Below are positions 49,401 to 60,434 of a DNA stretch of 64,000 nucleotides, piece after piece. The notes under the pieces were generated by a model. It searched no databases. It was not told where the DNA came from and saw nothing but the letters and a program-made list of their open reading frames with translations. This DNA comes from Cheiracanthium punctorium. Lineage: Eukaryota > Arthropoda > Arachnida > Araneae > Cheiracanthiidae. The position numbers and the translations under genes were made by a program. Each line of letters begins with the position of its first letter. Position 1 is the first letter of the stretch. The stretch spans positions 248,001-312,000 of the forward strand of contig JAWZYV010000760.1 of assembly GCA_038373885.1 (NCBI GenBank), written 5' to 3'.

Positions 49401-50687
49401 ACGGCTCCTTTTGAACATTTCGGCATGAAAAGTAACTATCTGCCATTAGAAAGCTCTTTCAATGTAACATTTTAAATAGCTTAAATCGCTATTTGATCAA
49501 AAATTTTGAAAAGTTCGATATTTAGAGTATTTTTAGACATCGTTGTTGTTGTTGTTGTCGCCGTAATGTTATTCGGTTGAAAAAGGAGTTGAAATCTGTA
49601 AATTAAAACGCATGCCATTCGTGATTTGCATGATATTTTGTTTATGTTCAGCAAATAATAAACATAAAATTTTCTTTAATAGTCCATATTTCGTAAAATT
49701 TTGTTTCATTCTAATAATAATAATAAAAAGAAAATGTAAGTAACTACTAATCTTCTAGTTGTATAATTTGATCTGTCCTAGATTTCGAAAAAATATGTTG
49801 AACTTTCTCATCACAGAATTTAGAAATTTTGCCCACTTTGCGACTATATGACGAGCAGTCTTAGAAAGAAAATTATAGAACATTCATCATACAAATGTCT
49901 AAAAAAAGAAGATTTAAAGGAGAGTTTTTTATTTTTCTCATTCTTGAAAAATGGGATAGAAAAATGTTGCGTCATCATACTTAGGAATGTGTTCCAAATA
50001 CAAGTAATAGAGTAAAAAGAGCTAAAGAAAATATTGTTGAGCATTTGAAAAGTCTTTACTTTTGTGCCTGACAAGATGTTCAGACCAGAAGTGTTTCAAT
50101 TGTTGTAAAATCTCTCTGAGATTCATTTATCATTTTCTGATCAGAAATCTGTAAAACACTTTAGAAATTAAATAAATGAAATAAAATAAATAAAATAAAA
50201 CTCATCCTGCGTTTGATGGAGACACAGAACCTGTCTGTTACAAAGAAGTATACAATAACCTTAAATAATACAAACACGATGTATTATGTTTTCTGTATTT
50301 AGAAGAACTCGGACTGACTATAGGTCGTTTACTTCTGAAAAATTCTGACCGCTCTAGTGAATTAAACAGATTAGTAAATACTCCATTTTAAAAAGCTTTC
50401 TCCGCTTATTTCTTAATACTGATTTAAATATAAATTAGTTTAACGAAGTTTGGAGCAATTAAAAATAATATTTTCATCACTTATGAATTCTGAAGCTCTA
50501 ATGCGGTCTTAGGACGTTATTGATTAAAAAAAAATAAATAAATAAAAAGAAAGATTTACTGATACAATATTGCCAGCGTTCATCAAATATTCATACAGTC
50601 TTCATACGCAAGTTTATCAACGATACATGCCTTGGAATGCTTGATCCGTCGCCATATTGGAACTTTGGCATTACTCCCGTTAGTACT
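46456..50687. other. Non-coding AT-rich stretch (possible intron)
   Basis: No gene recognised. A (GTT)n run lies at about 49543-49558. If the flanking minus-strand exons belong to one gene, this is intronic. Confidence 0.4.
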
Positions 50688-50934
50688 CAGTGGCGGATCC
50701 AGAAAGTCTGTTTTGGGAGGGGCTACATTTTGAAAAAAGCTTATTTCACCCAAACAAAATGTACAATAAAGCAAAATTTTAGTCTAAACCAATGTAAAAA
50801 CTTTAGGGAGGGGCAAAGTGATTAAAAAACATCACTTTACATACTCAAAGTGCATAATAAAGCAGAATGTTACCCTTTAGCAATCTCTTTTGGGGGGGGG
50901 ACTGAAGCCTCCTAGCCCCTCCCCTGAATCACTG
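50688..50934. mobile_element. 247-bp hAT-type MITE with exact 8-bp target duplication
   Basis: Begins CAGTGGCGGATCCAG and ends with the complement of CAGTGATTCAGGGGAGGGGC. An identical TTAGTACT flanks both sides (50680-50687 and 50935-50942), the 8-bp duplication diagnostic of hAT transposition. The flanking target is itself part of a 22-bp tandem repeat (TTAGTACTAGTGGTGG occurs twice after the element). Non-coding. The shared G-rich tract near each end is the inner part of the inverted repeat. Confidence 0.9.
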
Positions 50935-51095
50935 TTAGTACTAGTGGTGGTTACTGTTAGTACTAGTGGTGGGCCGCATCGTTATTTGCAAAACAGACGA
51001 CTGTATACCAGAAGAAAGAAACTCCTTCTCATACAATGTGAAAACAATAAGTTTAAAACACGTGTATTTATTTTAAGTTTCTATTAAGAGCTTAC

Positions 51096-51292
51096 AGCTT
51101 GCTCATAGATGAAAAAAGATAAAGAAAACAGCTCTTCTGGCAATGTAACCGCATCTACTGTATTAAAACTCATAGACGATGTGTGCTCCGTTGCTATTTC
51201 AGCAGGTTCACCTCCTAGCGTCATTTTAAAGCCAAATCTAGAAAACGTGCTATTATGGAAAACGGGCCCCAATCTCTCGTTCACAGTCAAAC
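51096..51292 (-). CDS. Candidate internal exon of an unassigned gene
   Basis: 197 bases on the minus strand are open from a pyrimidine-rich acceptor (gttattcttcaacttcgtct, then taacgag) to GAGCAAGCT/GTAAGC, a good donor. GC is clearly above background. The reading frame starts with two leftover bases and ends on a complete codon (65 codons). The peptide starts LTVNERLGPVFHNSTFSRFG and ends TLPEELFSLSFFIYEQA; it has an N-glycosylation sequon (NST), and its alternating hydrophobic pattern suggests a beta-rich extracellular domain. I do not recognise the family. The opposite strand is also open by chance. Same strand as the 46281-46455 candidate, but the phases do not join directly. Confidence 0.45.
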
Positions 51293-51457
51293 CTCGTTAA
51301 GACGAAGTTGAAGAATAACAAATTCTTTTCGCATTAACCGATAAAACAACGAAAGGCAAGATGGGATTGGGGAACTGTTTTCCATCGTCTTAACAGGAGT
51401 TGCGTTTTAGCGTTTTTGGCTTAACTACACGCTAAGAACTAAATTCGTTTTGAAAGG

Positions 51458-51545
51458 ACTAAATAAGTAGCTCCGAAGGACTTAAAGCGGATACAAACTT
51501 GTCTCGGTTCATCCCTTTTTTAAAGTCTTTCGGAGTTATTTTAGT
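51458..51545. repeat. Imperfect inverted repeat (~28-bp arms, ~31-nt loop)
   Basis: Arm 51458-51487 (actaaataagtagctccgaa...) and arm 51519-51545 (complement actaaaataactccgaaaga...) pair at most positions; ccttcggagcg just after can compete for pairing. Confidence 0.65.
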
Positions 51546-51867
51546 TCCTTCGGAGCGAAATTAGCTCTTATTATTTAATCGTGTAGACTCGACTGCATAT
51601 TGTAAATCGTGCATTTTTGCAAAGGAGGACACTTTCACTTCTTTCATTTGTTTTCAAAATATTACAACTATGCTAAATATTTGTAAAATTTAATTTAAAA
51701 AAAAAAGAAAACGAAAAATGTATCAGAAAATGATAAAAATAGCTAAATATCAAATTATTAGCTCCAATATATAAGTAGCATATCTAATTTAATTTGAATT
51801 TTGCTCAAATAACAAACATTATTTTTGCTATTCGTATGTCCCTATTCACATGCATGCATTTCAGATA

Positions 51868-52200
51868 TAGTAAGGGTTTCCAGAAAAGGACATATTCGTT
51901 TAAAAATTACATATCTCGAAAACAAAACGATGACAAAATAAAAATTACGGCGAACGCTATGTTTATTCTGTAACCTATATTTTTTTTCTATAGAGAAGTT
52001 TTGAAATAGTATTTACAATAGCTACATCCCGTGATCTCTCAACGGAAACCGATTCACTTGCCACACAAATTTACAAGCTCGTCCAGCGTGCTAGGATGGT
52101 TTTTGTAGACAGTATCTTTCAATGTGCTTTGTAGAAACTAGGTCATAAGGATTCAAATCGTGAGACTATGGAGTCCAATTTATTATGGAGGCCTATGATT
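51868..52200 (-). pseudogene. 3' remnant of a DDE (mariner-like) transposase and its terminal repeat
   Basis: On the minus strand, 52180 to 51990 encodes a broken C-terminal piece: HDLNPYDL (for SPDLNPYDF, around the third catalytic Asp) and, in a shifted frame, TVYKNHPSTLDELVNLCGK, then in-frame stops. The block matches YPKHPSTLDELESA of the transposase at 58.2-59.5 kb, so the two are related. The end near 51868 (ggtttccagaaaaggacata) has the look of a terminal repeat. The rest of the element is absent. Confidence 0.7.
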
Positions 52201-53090
52201 GCAATGCCAGGTGTTAGCGGTTTTTGTAACTACTACTTCGAAACTTCTGTATATTTTATTTCCAGATGTGGGGATACAGTAAGCCAACTCGGAGATAGCG
52301 CTAGGAGCAAGGAAGAACGGTCGTCAATTAAATCCCCAGACTGGACAAAAACAGATGGTATTTCGAGATAATGTAATAGTAATAAAATATAAGTGCAGGC
52401 TCGCCAACAGGGGATAGGCAAGAAGAGCTTGCAACTCCAGAAATTTTATTGAAGCGAGAGAGAAAATAACTGTGGCGTAATGTAGAAACTCGCGACTTAA
52501 GCGCCATGGAAATTATCTCAATTTGACGGCGTAAACAAAGTAATTTACAAAACGTAATTAAGATATCATTGCAAACATAAGATAGGATTTTTTAAAGGTA
52601 GAGAATTCGTCATTCGAAAATAAATTTCGAATGAGGAAAATGAAATCAGAACTAATTAAAAGTATGTGATGAACTGCATCACAGATTTGAAAATATAAAT
52701 CGGCTTCATTGTATTTTATACTTACTTAAACTATGTATCCTGCGAGAAACTGACCTATGCTGTTCGCGAACACAATTAACGCAAATTTTCTTACACATCT
52801 TCAATAAGTCGATAAACAAAGTTTTTTTAGTAATTAGAAAGTTATATTAATTAGAAATAACAGCATTTCAAAATTATTCTCGTTAATCCCTGCAGGAAAA
52901 ATATACGTACGTGTAAATTAATGTTATTAACGAAAGAATGTTTTAGATGGTATCCGGTTATAACATTTTTGCATAGAAGTTGCATTAATGTTTCCTTATG
53001 TTTTATTTCCCATAAATTTGAAGTTCATTTCTATAAATCACTTAAGAAGATTTCGTTTAAATAAGAAGTTTCTTATTTAAACGAAAAATC
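52201..53090. other. Non-coding stretch
   Basis: A short plus-strand frame (52168-52371) overlaps the remnant and shows no domain. Nothing else recognised. Confidence 0.4.
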
Positions 53091-53420
53091 GAACGTGTTT
53101 TCTCCATCGGACGCTCTCGATGCAATTTTAAAGTGAAAAAGGCTCTCAGCTTTTGAGTAGCCTCCTCTTTTCTAATCCGACAATCGTCCGCTTGTTGAGC
53201 AACTCACGCATCATTAAGGCTACTCTTCCCCGAAAATCATTGTGAGTCGGAAGACAATGGGTGACGTAAAAGGCCGTTTGTTGAGCTGACGGGTCTCTTT
53301 TGAATAAACCCTTTTGTGTTCTTTTCGGCGCAACAAAAGACCTGCAGGAGAAGCTTGTGTAACTGCCTTCGTACCCTTTCTACGGGGAGAGGAACAATGT
53401 AGGGCAGTAAGAAAACTAAA
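53090..53420. other. GC-rich non-coding island
   Basis: Complexity and GC rise for ~300 bp with many CpGs and no usable frame. It contains several TTGTTGAGC/AGCTTTTGAG-like words but no repeat ends. Candidate conserved non-coding or regulatory element. Confidence 0.3.
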
Positions 53421-53995
53421 GTAGGGTAAACAGACTTCTTTATTAAAAGTGTTTACGTTACACTGTAGTGGGCGATTTTAGTGGTTGAACTACTAACTGA
53501 TGTTGTACAGTTTTTTCTCATAGCCACTCTTCAGTAATTTTCATATTTTAGTAATGCGTTACAAAATGATGTTAATATCATGAATAAATAACAATGTAAA
53601 TGTGAGTAAGTACTAAATAGTTTTTAGAAATACGTGATTTTAAATGCCTTTATATTATTTTATTAAAAATTACTCTTATGAGATCAATTTAGAAATAAAG
53701 AGTACTTGGCCACAGAAAGGAATAATTTTGAGGTGCGTGGAGGTTTCAAATTTTATGTTTTATTGTGTAGTTTTTAATAAACTTTTAAAAATATTAACTT
53801 ATGTGAATTTTTTCTTTTTTTTTGGGGGGGGGGGAGGGTAAAGGTTGAGCCTCCATTAATCCTCTTGAATGCTTCCTTGATGTATATACTAGTTCTAAAG
53901 ATGTGATCTGAAAATATATTTTACAAACCTAAAGTTGATAATAATAACAAATAATTCATTAACACATAAACTTCCAGTTTATATATATTTATATA

Positions 53996-55132
53996 CAGGG
54001 TATTCAAAAAAGATGGCAAAACGCTTTAATTATTCATTCATAACTAATAATGGAGATAACTGGATAATGTAATTTGAAAAAAAAAGAATCCAAAATAAGA
54101 CTAGAAAGCAGACTAAGTTAAGAAAAAATATCGCTCGTTGATTTTCTGAAAGTTTCACTTTTTAAATTTGTATACCCCCCCCCCTACAAAAAATCCCTAT
54201 TAGTAAAATGTGCCCCGTACATTATTGAGTTGACCTACAAAATTTCTGCGTTTTATCATAAAATCTTTCAGAGATATATTTAAGCAAGGATGTTGTGGGG
54301 ACATGGGTGCCGACGGAGGGGGCTAGGGTGGCTGACCGCCCCCCCTTAAATCTATAGAGTTATATGTGAAAGTCTTTAAATAGATTAAATTGAAAATTGA
54401 TAACTAGCACTAATAAATAAAAATATATGTATATGTATAGATACATATTAATTTGTCCTCAAATTATTCCTAAAATAGTTTTCTACAAAACAAACAAACA
54501 ACAAAACCAAAAATGAGCTGGCTTTGAATTAATGTTTAACGTTGGCGTTTGAAATCCAGTTAAACTTAGTTAACTGAAAAGATCGGGTGATTATTTATGA
54601 TTCTATAACGAGTTAAAATTTATAGTGGACTTGTGTTTTATGGGCAAATGGTACAGAATATTTTGACGTTATAAAAGAGTTATAACTGTGTTCGAGGTCA
54701 TTATAACGGAGTTCAGCAATACTTTTAGACCCAACCCTCTTAACTTAAGCCATGGGTACGCCACTGTCTGGGACTATCCGTGAATTTGAATTTAAACGTT
54801 TAACGCCAGAGTGAAAAAAAAAAAGTTTCATATTTTCTGTACGATTCCTGAAACACGATCACCCGGCAGGAGTTCTTTTCCTTTCGATAATCATTGAAAT
54901 GTGGTTTAAGTCATCATATATTTATCTTCATATATGTTAGTTTTTAAGATATAATTCTCGAATTTTGTGCATCTCCTTGTTAGTGAATTAGACACATTTC
55001 ACTAATTGAGAATTTTTTAATATGGGTTCATCCCACTTTACTTGAAACAATTTTTTCAATTTATGTTTCTCTCCTATATCTAATGGGTAAAGAATTTAAG
55101 CGTGTTATCATCTGTTTGAGTTTGAGACCCTG
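53996..55132. mobile_element. 1.14-kb TIR element with TA target duplication
   Basis: Starts CAGGGTATTCAAA and ends with the complement of CAGGGTCTCAAACTC. TA flanks at 53994-53995 and 55133-55134. The inverted arms align imperfectly for ~75 bp (acgctttaattattcattca against acgcttaaattctttaccca). The interior holds C- and G-rich blocks (about 54173, 54315, 54340) and a gggtacgccactg near 54754, suggesting a nested hAT-like fragment. No transposase frame. Confidence 0.65.
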
Positions 55133-55272
55133 TATATTAATTTGTATTATCATACAAACGTGTTTTGTTAAACCTGGATGGAGTTTTTGCTTACCCTATT
55201 GATTAGTTAAAGGTTAACTTTTTAATATTTTATTATGTTTCTTTATACCTGGCTTTGTGATAAACAAAAATG

Positions 55273-55777
55273 CAGGGTCATCGAAAAAGTATCCCAGAAT
55301 TTTTCAACCTTATTAAAAATTATCATTTAAACGTACGGGAATAACAATTGCTTTGAAATGTAGTTAAAGAGTGTAACATTTTTCTTTCCTCACTAGATGG
55401 CGTTGCTTGTTGCCCTTAGATTCGCACCAGTGGATTTTTTTCTAATAGCAGTTATGTTTTTTAGTCTGAAAGCGCACACGCAGACATGGGGCTACGCAAC
55501 AATTTTTTTTTTGTTGTTTTGTTTTCAGAATTAAATTAATTGTAGAAGAGCAACGTAAATAGCGTATGCTACATTATCTAGAAAAGACTCCAGATCTTAG
55601 AGCCTTAAACCGATGAATGAAATAATTCAAGGAAACTGGAAAAAGTTGCATTCTATAAGATATGCCGTACGCGCAATGAACGCGTGAGATTTCCTAAAAA
55701 GTCCACTGTCGGTAAAAGTTTAGCCTTGGGAATTCCGAAAGCAAATTAATTCCTTTGATTTTTTTTCGATGGCCCTG
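55273..55777. mobile_element. 505-bp deleted TIR transposon
   Basis: Left end CAGGGTCATCGAAAAAGT; right end complement CAGGGCCATCGAAAAAAAA. TA follows at 55778-55779, with TG (mutated TA) before. The interior keeps coding-like debris in several frames (for example RTRNERVRFPKKSTVGKS near 55670), probably from the N-terminal part of a transposase. It also contains CACTAGATGGCGTTGC at 55391. Confidence 0.6.
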
Positions 55778-56740
55778 TATACTAAACATGTGTTTCTCTG
55801 TGTGTGTAATCATTTCTATTATGGTTTGACAATTTAGTATTTCGACATTAGAGGTCAATTTACTGAAATATTAAATTATTTTTATCTGTTTGTTATTTGA
55901 AATACTAGCTTTATAGCTGCTACGTCATGTTAAATACTTTGGAATCTGCTTGTCGATTAATCTAGATTCATATAATAAATTTGTCGGATGACTTTTGTCT
56001 CTTTCATTTAATTTTATGTTTAAAAATTTTTATTAACTTTCAAATTATCGGTATAAACACACTTCAGTAAAATTACCATGACTACAACATTAAGAAATAA
56101 AGTTTGCATGGAAAAAATAAAATATAAGTAAAAATAAGTTTTCTCGATTTTTTTTTCTTTATAAACACATACTCATTGTTTCCTCGGCAGATACATAAAA
56201 ATTTCCTACACTCGTTAGAACTTTGAAACAAAATAATAAGATACTAAGTGTGTTAAACGAAAGTAATAAAACAATTCTATATCTGTGTTAAAATTTAATC
56301 GAACGACTTGTACTGCAATATAACTTTGTTAGTAATTTTATTTATTTTTATTTTATTTATTTTTTTTTTTTAAAGAAAACTTATGTTTCTTCAAAAGGAA
56401 GAAATTCACGCACTTCGAAAAAAGAGTGTTTCTTAGTCAAAAACGTGAATGCGATTTTAGACAATGCGAATCGATACATGCCGTTCGCATCGCAATGAAC
56501 AGATAAAACATGAATGCAAAACACTCTAAATCCCAAAATGCCACTGTTACAAAGTCTACGGCGGAAATGATACCAATTTTCTATTTCCAGCGACACAGTC
56601 TATCCAACTTGTTGAATAACGCAGTTGTATTTCTAAGCTCAAAAAGGGGGCGAAAATAATAAAAGAAAAAGTCGTCTGCTGTTAAAAAGTATAAAACGCG
56701 CATTCAAGCACAAGCCGTTGAAATTCCATTTCATTTCTTC
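55778..56740. other. Non-coding AT-rich stretch
   Basis: Nothing recognised beyond homopolymer T/A runs. Confidence 0.4.
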
Positions 56741-56768
56741 CAGGGATGAGCAAAAGGATAAGAAAGAC

Positions 56769-56835
56769 CACCTGTGGCTCTATAACCATGGTAACGGAAC
56801 ATTCCAGAATGTGCGAGCCCGGGGGGTGGGCAGGG
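56769..56835. promoter_or_regulatory. Cluster of transcription-factor-like sites (E-box, X-box-like, heat-shock element, GC-box-like)
   Basis: Within 70 bases lie CACCTG (56769-56774), an RFX X-box-like TATAACCATGGTAAC (56781-56795), a perfect three-unit heat-shock element GAAcaTTCcaGAA (56797-56809), and ggggggtggg further on. Composition is GC-rich for the window. Each motif alone is weak evidence; the tight grouping is the reason for the call. Confidence 0.35.
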
Positions 56836-57974
56836 ATCACTATCGTGAAGTCTGACTCGGAAAATGAGAAATTAATGGATTGAATGTTGCTCTATTGATT
56901 GGCTTGCGCCCTTACTATGTGCGAATTCTGTTTACGCTTGATTTTGCTGCCATTTTTGCAGCGCTGCTCTGTTTTAGGATTGGTTTGGGTTTTCAGCGAT
57001 ACTGGGAAATCGAATTACGAATCTGAAATATCTTTCCTGTTATTTCTGGATCGGTTTAGTCATTTAATTGTTTATGTATGCTTGTTGCATTTGAATAGAA
57101 TTGCACTTTTAGAGTGAGTTGGATAGATTTATACGGCATTTGTATATCTTGTGAAAAATCCTTGACAATACGAATTTTACTATTGACAATGTGCTATTAT
57201 TCAGAACTGAAAGATAATGGCCGTTGTGGCGGCAATGACATTGACGCTAGAAAAAATCATTCGACAAAAATGTGTCTACACTCAATATATTTAATATTTC
57301 TTCAATTAAAAAACTTCATATTCAACTTTTATTATATACCAAAATCGGAATCTCATTTTCTTCTAAAAACATGCGAAATGTTTTCGTATTCGAAATCTTT
57401 CGATTGCGAAAAGTTTTCACTGGAATCATCCTCTCTTATATCAATGTTTCATGCAATAAAAATCATTTTATTAGTGAAAAAAGTTAAACTGGGTAATCTA
57501 GAAAATCTATTTTAAATTAATCGGAATCGCAATTTTCCTTTCAAAGCCTGATAACTATGACTTTAGTATGACGTCATTGTCCCATGCAACACCTAATTTT
57601 GTCACGCTAATGATTAACTCATTTTATTTTCAGAAGTAAGATATAGCTAAAAATATCAAAACATTGCTTGAAAATTAGGGAATGGGTGAATTTTCAGATT
57701 TTTAAAGTAGCACAGATTATTTTCTTAATTTTTGTACATATGAAAAAATTCAAGCGGGTCGTACAAACGATGTAGATTTTATTTCGTTTTTGTGTCTACT
57801 TTTTTAATCTTTTTGGAGTAAGGAAGGTAAAAGTTTCATCGTGGAGTAGTTGAACCTGAATTGTTCCAGAGTCAGTGAACCAGTAAATCATTGAATCAGT
57901 GAGTCAGGGATCGGAATAACTATTTTAGGATAAAAAGTATAATTATTTTAACTATTATGTGTATATTATGTATA
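56836..57974. other. Non-coding stretch with old dispersed repeat (57640-57870)
   Basis: Two short plus-strand frames (56899-57117 and 57114-57515) show no domains. 57640-57870 is the partner of 32200-32440. Confidence 0.4.
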
Positions 57975-58189
57975 CAGAGTGTCCATAATTAAAGTCCCAG
58001 TTTCAAAAAGCCGCAAAACAGAACCACTGGTCAGAATGACTTCAAATTTGAACTGAATATACTGGAAGAAAGGGGAAACGATTTGGTCTAATTGAAAAAA
58101 AGTTTCAAAATGTAACAATAGATGACCCTGTAAGCGGTATACTATGCAAATTAATTAAAAGACGCATGCGCACGACATATTGTATGTGG

Positions 58190-58243
58190 TATAAAAGCGC
58201 GTCTATTTGGCGTTCCCATCATATCGTATCTGAGTAGCTCGTC
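58190..58243 (+). promoter_or_regulatory. TATA promoter of the first transposase
   Basis: TATAAAAG at 58190-58197; an initiator-like catcata about 30 bases later (about 58218); ATG at 58244. A textbook spacing for a TATA/Inr promoter just inside the left inverted repeat. Confidence 0.6.
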
Positions 58244-59469
58244 ATGAGTCTCTCAATGAAGGATCGCGCTCTTCTGGTGAAGCTCTTCTACAAGAACGAC
58301 GACTGTGCGCCTGCAGCTTTAAAGAAATTCCGGTCATTAAAGAGAATGAAAAAAGGACGTGGTTCAATTTCTGTAAAGGGTCTAAAGATTATGATTCAGA
58401 AATTAAAAGAAACAGGTTCGTTTGAAGTGAAATCCGGCAGAGGGAGGAAATCAATTGCTTCGACATCAGCAGTGGACAATGTGGCCACAGCATTAGAGGA
58501 AGGGACGAGCAGTGGTGTGCAAACGTGCTTTGCACGTGGCATTACCCGAGGTTTAGATGTAACTGATGATTTGGTGGGAAATGTTGGCCGCAAGCAAACT
58601 GCAGTTACGCCTGCAAATGTCGCCACAGTTTTTGGAATTATTCAGCAAAATCCAATGTCATCCGTCCGTAGAATTGCATCTGAGACTGGCTTGAAGCATT
58701 CCAGCAGGCATAAAATATTGAGAAAGAGCCTACACATGTTTCCATTCAAAATTCAAACTCACCAGGCCATACCCGTACGAGCTGTCAACAAAGGGTTGAC
58801 TTTGCTAATCAGATGCTCACAATGATTGATAGTGAAGGATTTGATGTTCGCTGCATCTGGTTTACAGATGAAGCACACTTCCACCTGAATGGATTCGTGA
58901 ATAAACGGAACTGCCGATTTTGGGGTTCCGAAAATCCATATTGGTGTGAAGCGAAACCCCTCTATTCTCCTAAAGTTACTGTGTGGGCTGCAGTATGCAG
59001 CAGAGGCATTATTGGCCCTTTTTTCGTTACGTTTTTTCGTGAAAGTTACGTTGTAATTTTGGAACAATTTGTCACCACACAGCAAGTGTTAGAGGATCGA
59101 CCACGAACTGAATGGTTTATGCAAGATGGAGCTTGACCACATCGTACCGAACAAGTGTTTTCCTTTCTTGATGAATACTTCGGGAATCGAGTCATTGCTT
59201 TAGAATATCCCAAATTTACTGGTGACGGCATGGATTGGCCTCCATATTCGCCGAATTTGACTCCCTGTGACTATTTTTTGTGGGGCACATTGAAAGACAT
59301 TGTCTACCCGAAGCATCCCTCCACGCTGGACGAGCTTGAATCGGCTATCTGTGTGGCATGTGAATCCATTTCTGTTGAGACACTACGAAAGGTGATGGCA
59401 AATTTCATTCTTCGTTTGCGCCACCTCTGTAGTGCCAATGGTGAACATTTTGAAAACATTGTGATGTGA
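58244..59469 (+). pseudogene. DDE transposase (DUF4817-type N-terminus, mariner-related catalytic domain), two inactivating lesions
   Basis: From ATG 58244 the N-terminus MSLSMKDRALLVKLFYKNDD has the DUF4817-type helix-turn-helix start seen in arthropod transposases. A second DNA-binding region follows (IIQQNPMSSVRRIASETG). A one-base loss near 58793 shifts the frame; the protein resumes at VDFANQML (about 58795). Catalytic landmarks are FTDEAHFHLNGF (first Asp, about 58866), WFMQDGA (second Asp, about 59124) and PPYSPNLTPCDYFLWG (third Asp, about 59270). A TGA at 59134-59136 interrupts between QDGA and PHRTE, consistent with CGA-to-TGA decay. The C-terminus ends at 59469. The second and third Asp are separated by about 47 positions, more than the 34 of classic mariner. 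About 400 residues in all, not functional. Confidence 0.85.
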
Positions 59470-59559
59470 TTTTTTGGAAAGAATGTTTTCATACGATTAT
59501 TTCATTTATGTATGCTGGTAATGAGCTGTACAGCGTACAGCGCCATCTGTTAGGAGCTT

Positions 59560-60434
59560 TTGTTATGTTTGCCTGCTAGTTCCGTGCACAAAATTATACG
59601 CAGTATCCTGCATTGCTATCCATACAAAATGACACATTTTCAAGAGTTGCTTCATGCTGACCTGACAAGAAGAGGGGCGTTAGCTCTGGAATTTCTCGCT
59701 CGCATGAAAGTGGACAATGAATGCCCATGGAACATTTTGTGGACAGATGAAGCTCATTTCCACCTCCACAGCTTTGTCAACTTACAAAATTGCAGTATAT
59801 GAACAATGGAAAAGCCATTCGCAACTGTGTCAAAACCGATGCATTTGCCAAAGGTAACTGTGTGGTGCGGGTTCACGGCATCGTGTATGGTAGGGCCATT
59901 TTTTTTTTCGAGGAGATTGGTCCTGCGGGTCTTGCTACCTGTACCGTGAATGGTAAGCTGTATGGGAGTGTTTTGCGCAGCCAGGTCATTCCAACACTTC
60001 AACAGCGTGCATGTCTGGATAGCATCATTTTCATGCAAGATGGGGCTCCTCCGCACATGCAAAGCCAGTCATGCAACTGCTCAAGAGGCATTTCGGAAGT
60101 AATCGACTTATCAGCCGACATTGTCCAACACCCTGGCCTCCAGTATCACCAGACCTCAATCCTTTTGACTTCTGGCTGTGGGGTTATCATAAAAAATGTT
60201 GTGTGCAGTGGCTCGATCGCAAATTTAGCTGAATTGAAGACACGGATTACGCAAAACATTAGCAACGTCATCCCTGACACTTCCGATCTGTTGTGGAACA
60301 TGCTTTTTATCGCTTTCAGATTGTGGCGGACAATGGTGGAAAGCATACTGAACCTGTCTGCCGCATGTCTAGCGATAATTAACAGGCGTTTTCATTGTTG
60401 CTTTTTATGCGGTTTTTGGCCCAAGGACAATTAA
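59560..60434 (+). pseudogene. 5'-truncated second DDE transposase, frameshifted
   Basis: The frame at 59560-59802 gives SSVHKIIRSILHCYPYKM, then NILWTDEAHFHLHSF (first catalytic Asp). A frameshift near 59795 leads into a second frame with VRVHGIVYGRA (for the W..hGI.g..GP block), FMQDGAPPH (second Asp, about 60035) and, after more shifts near 60060-60180, the WP..SPDLNPFDFWLWG block (third Asp). The latter is read as PGLQYHQTSILLTSGCG in the open frame. The tail ELKTRITQNISNVIPDTSD is typical of this family's C-terminus. It differs from the first transposase throughout, so it is not a tandem copy. The N-terminal DNA-binding region is missing. Confidence 0.75.

Noticed and set aside
54290..54775. 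Separate hAT element (gggtacgccactg end) inside the 53996-55132 element
   Set aside because: Only one end is recognisable; no 8-bp duplication or matching left end seen, so noted within the host element only.
57114..57515. 133-codon plus-strand frame
   Set aside because: Composition and residue pattern typical of AT-rich non-coding DNA; no domain or conserved motif recognised.
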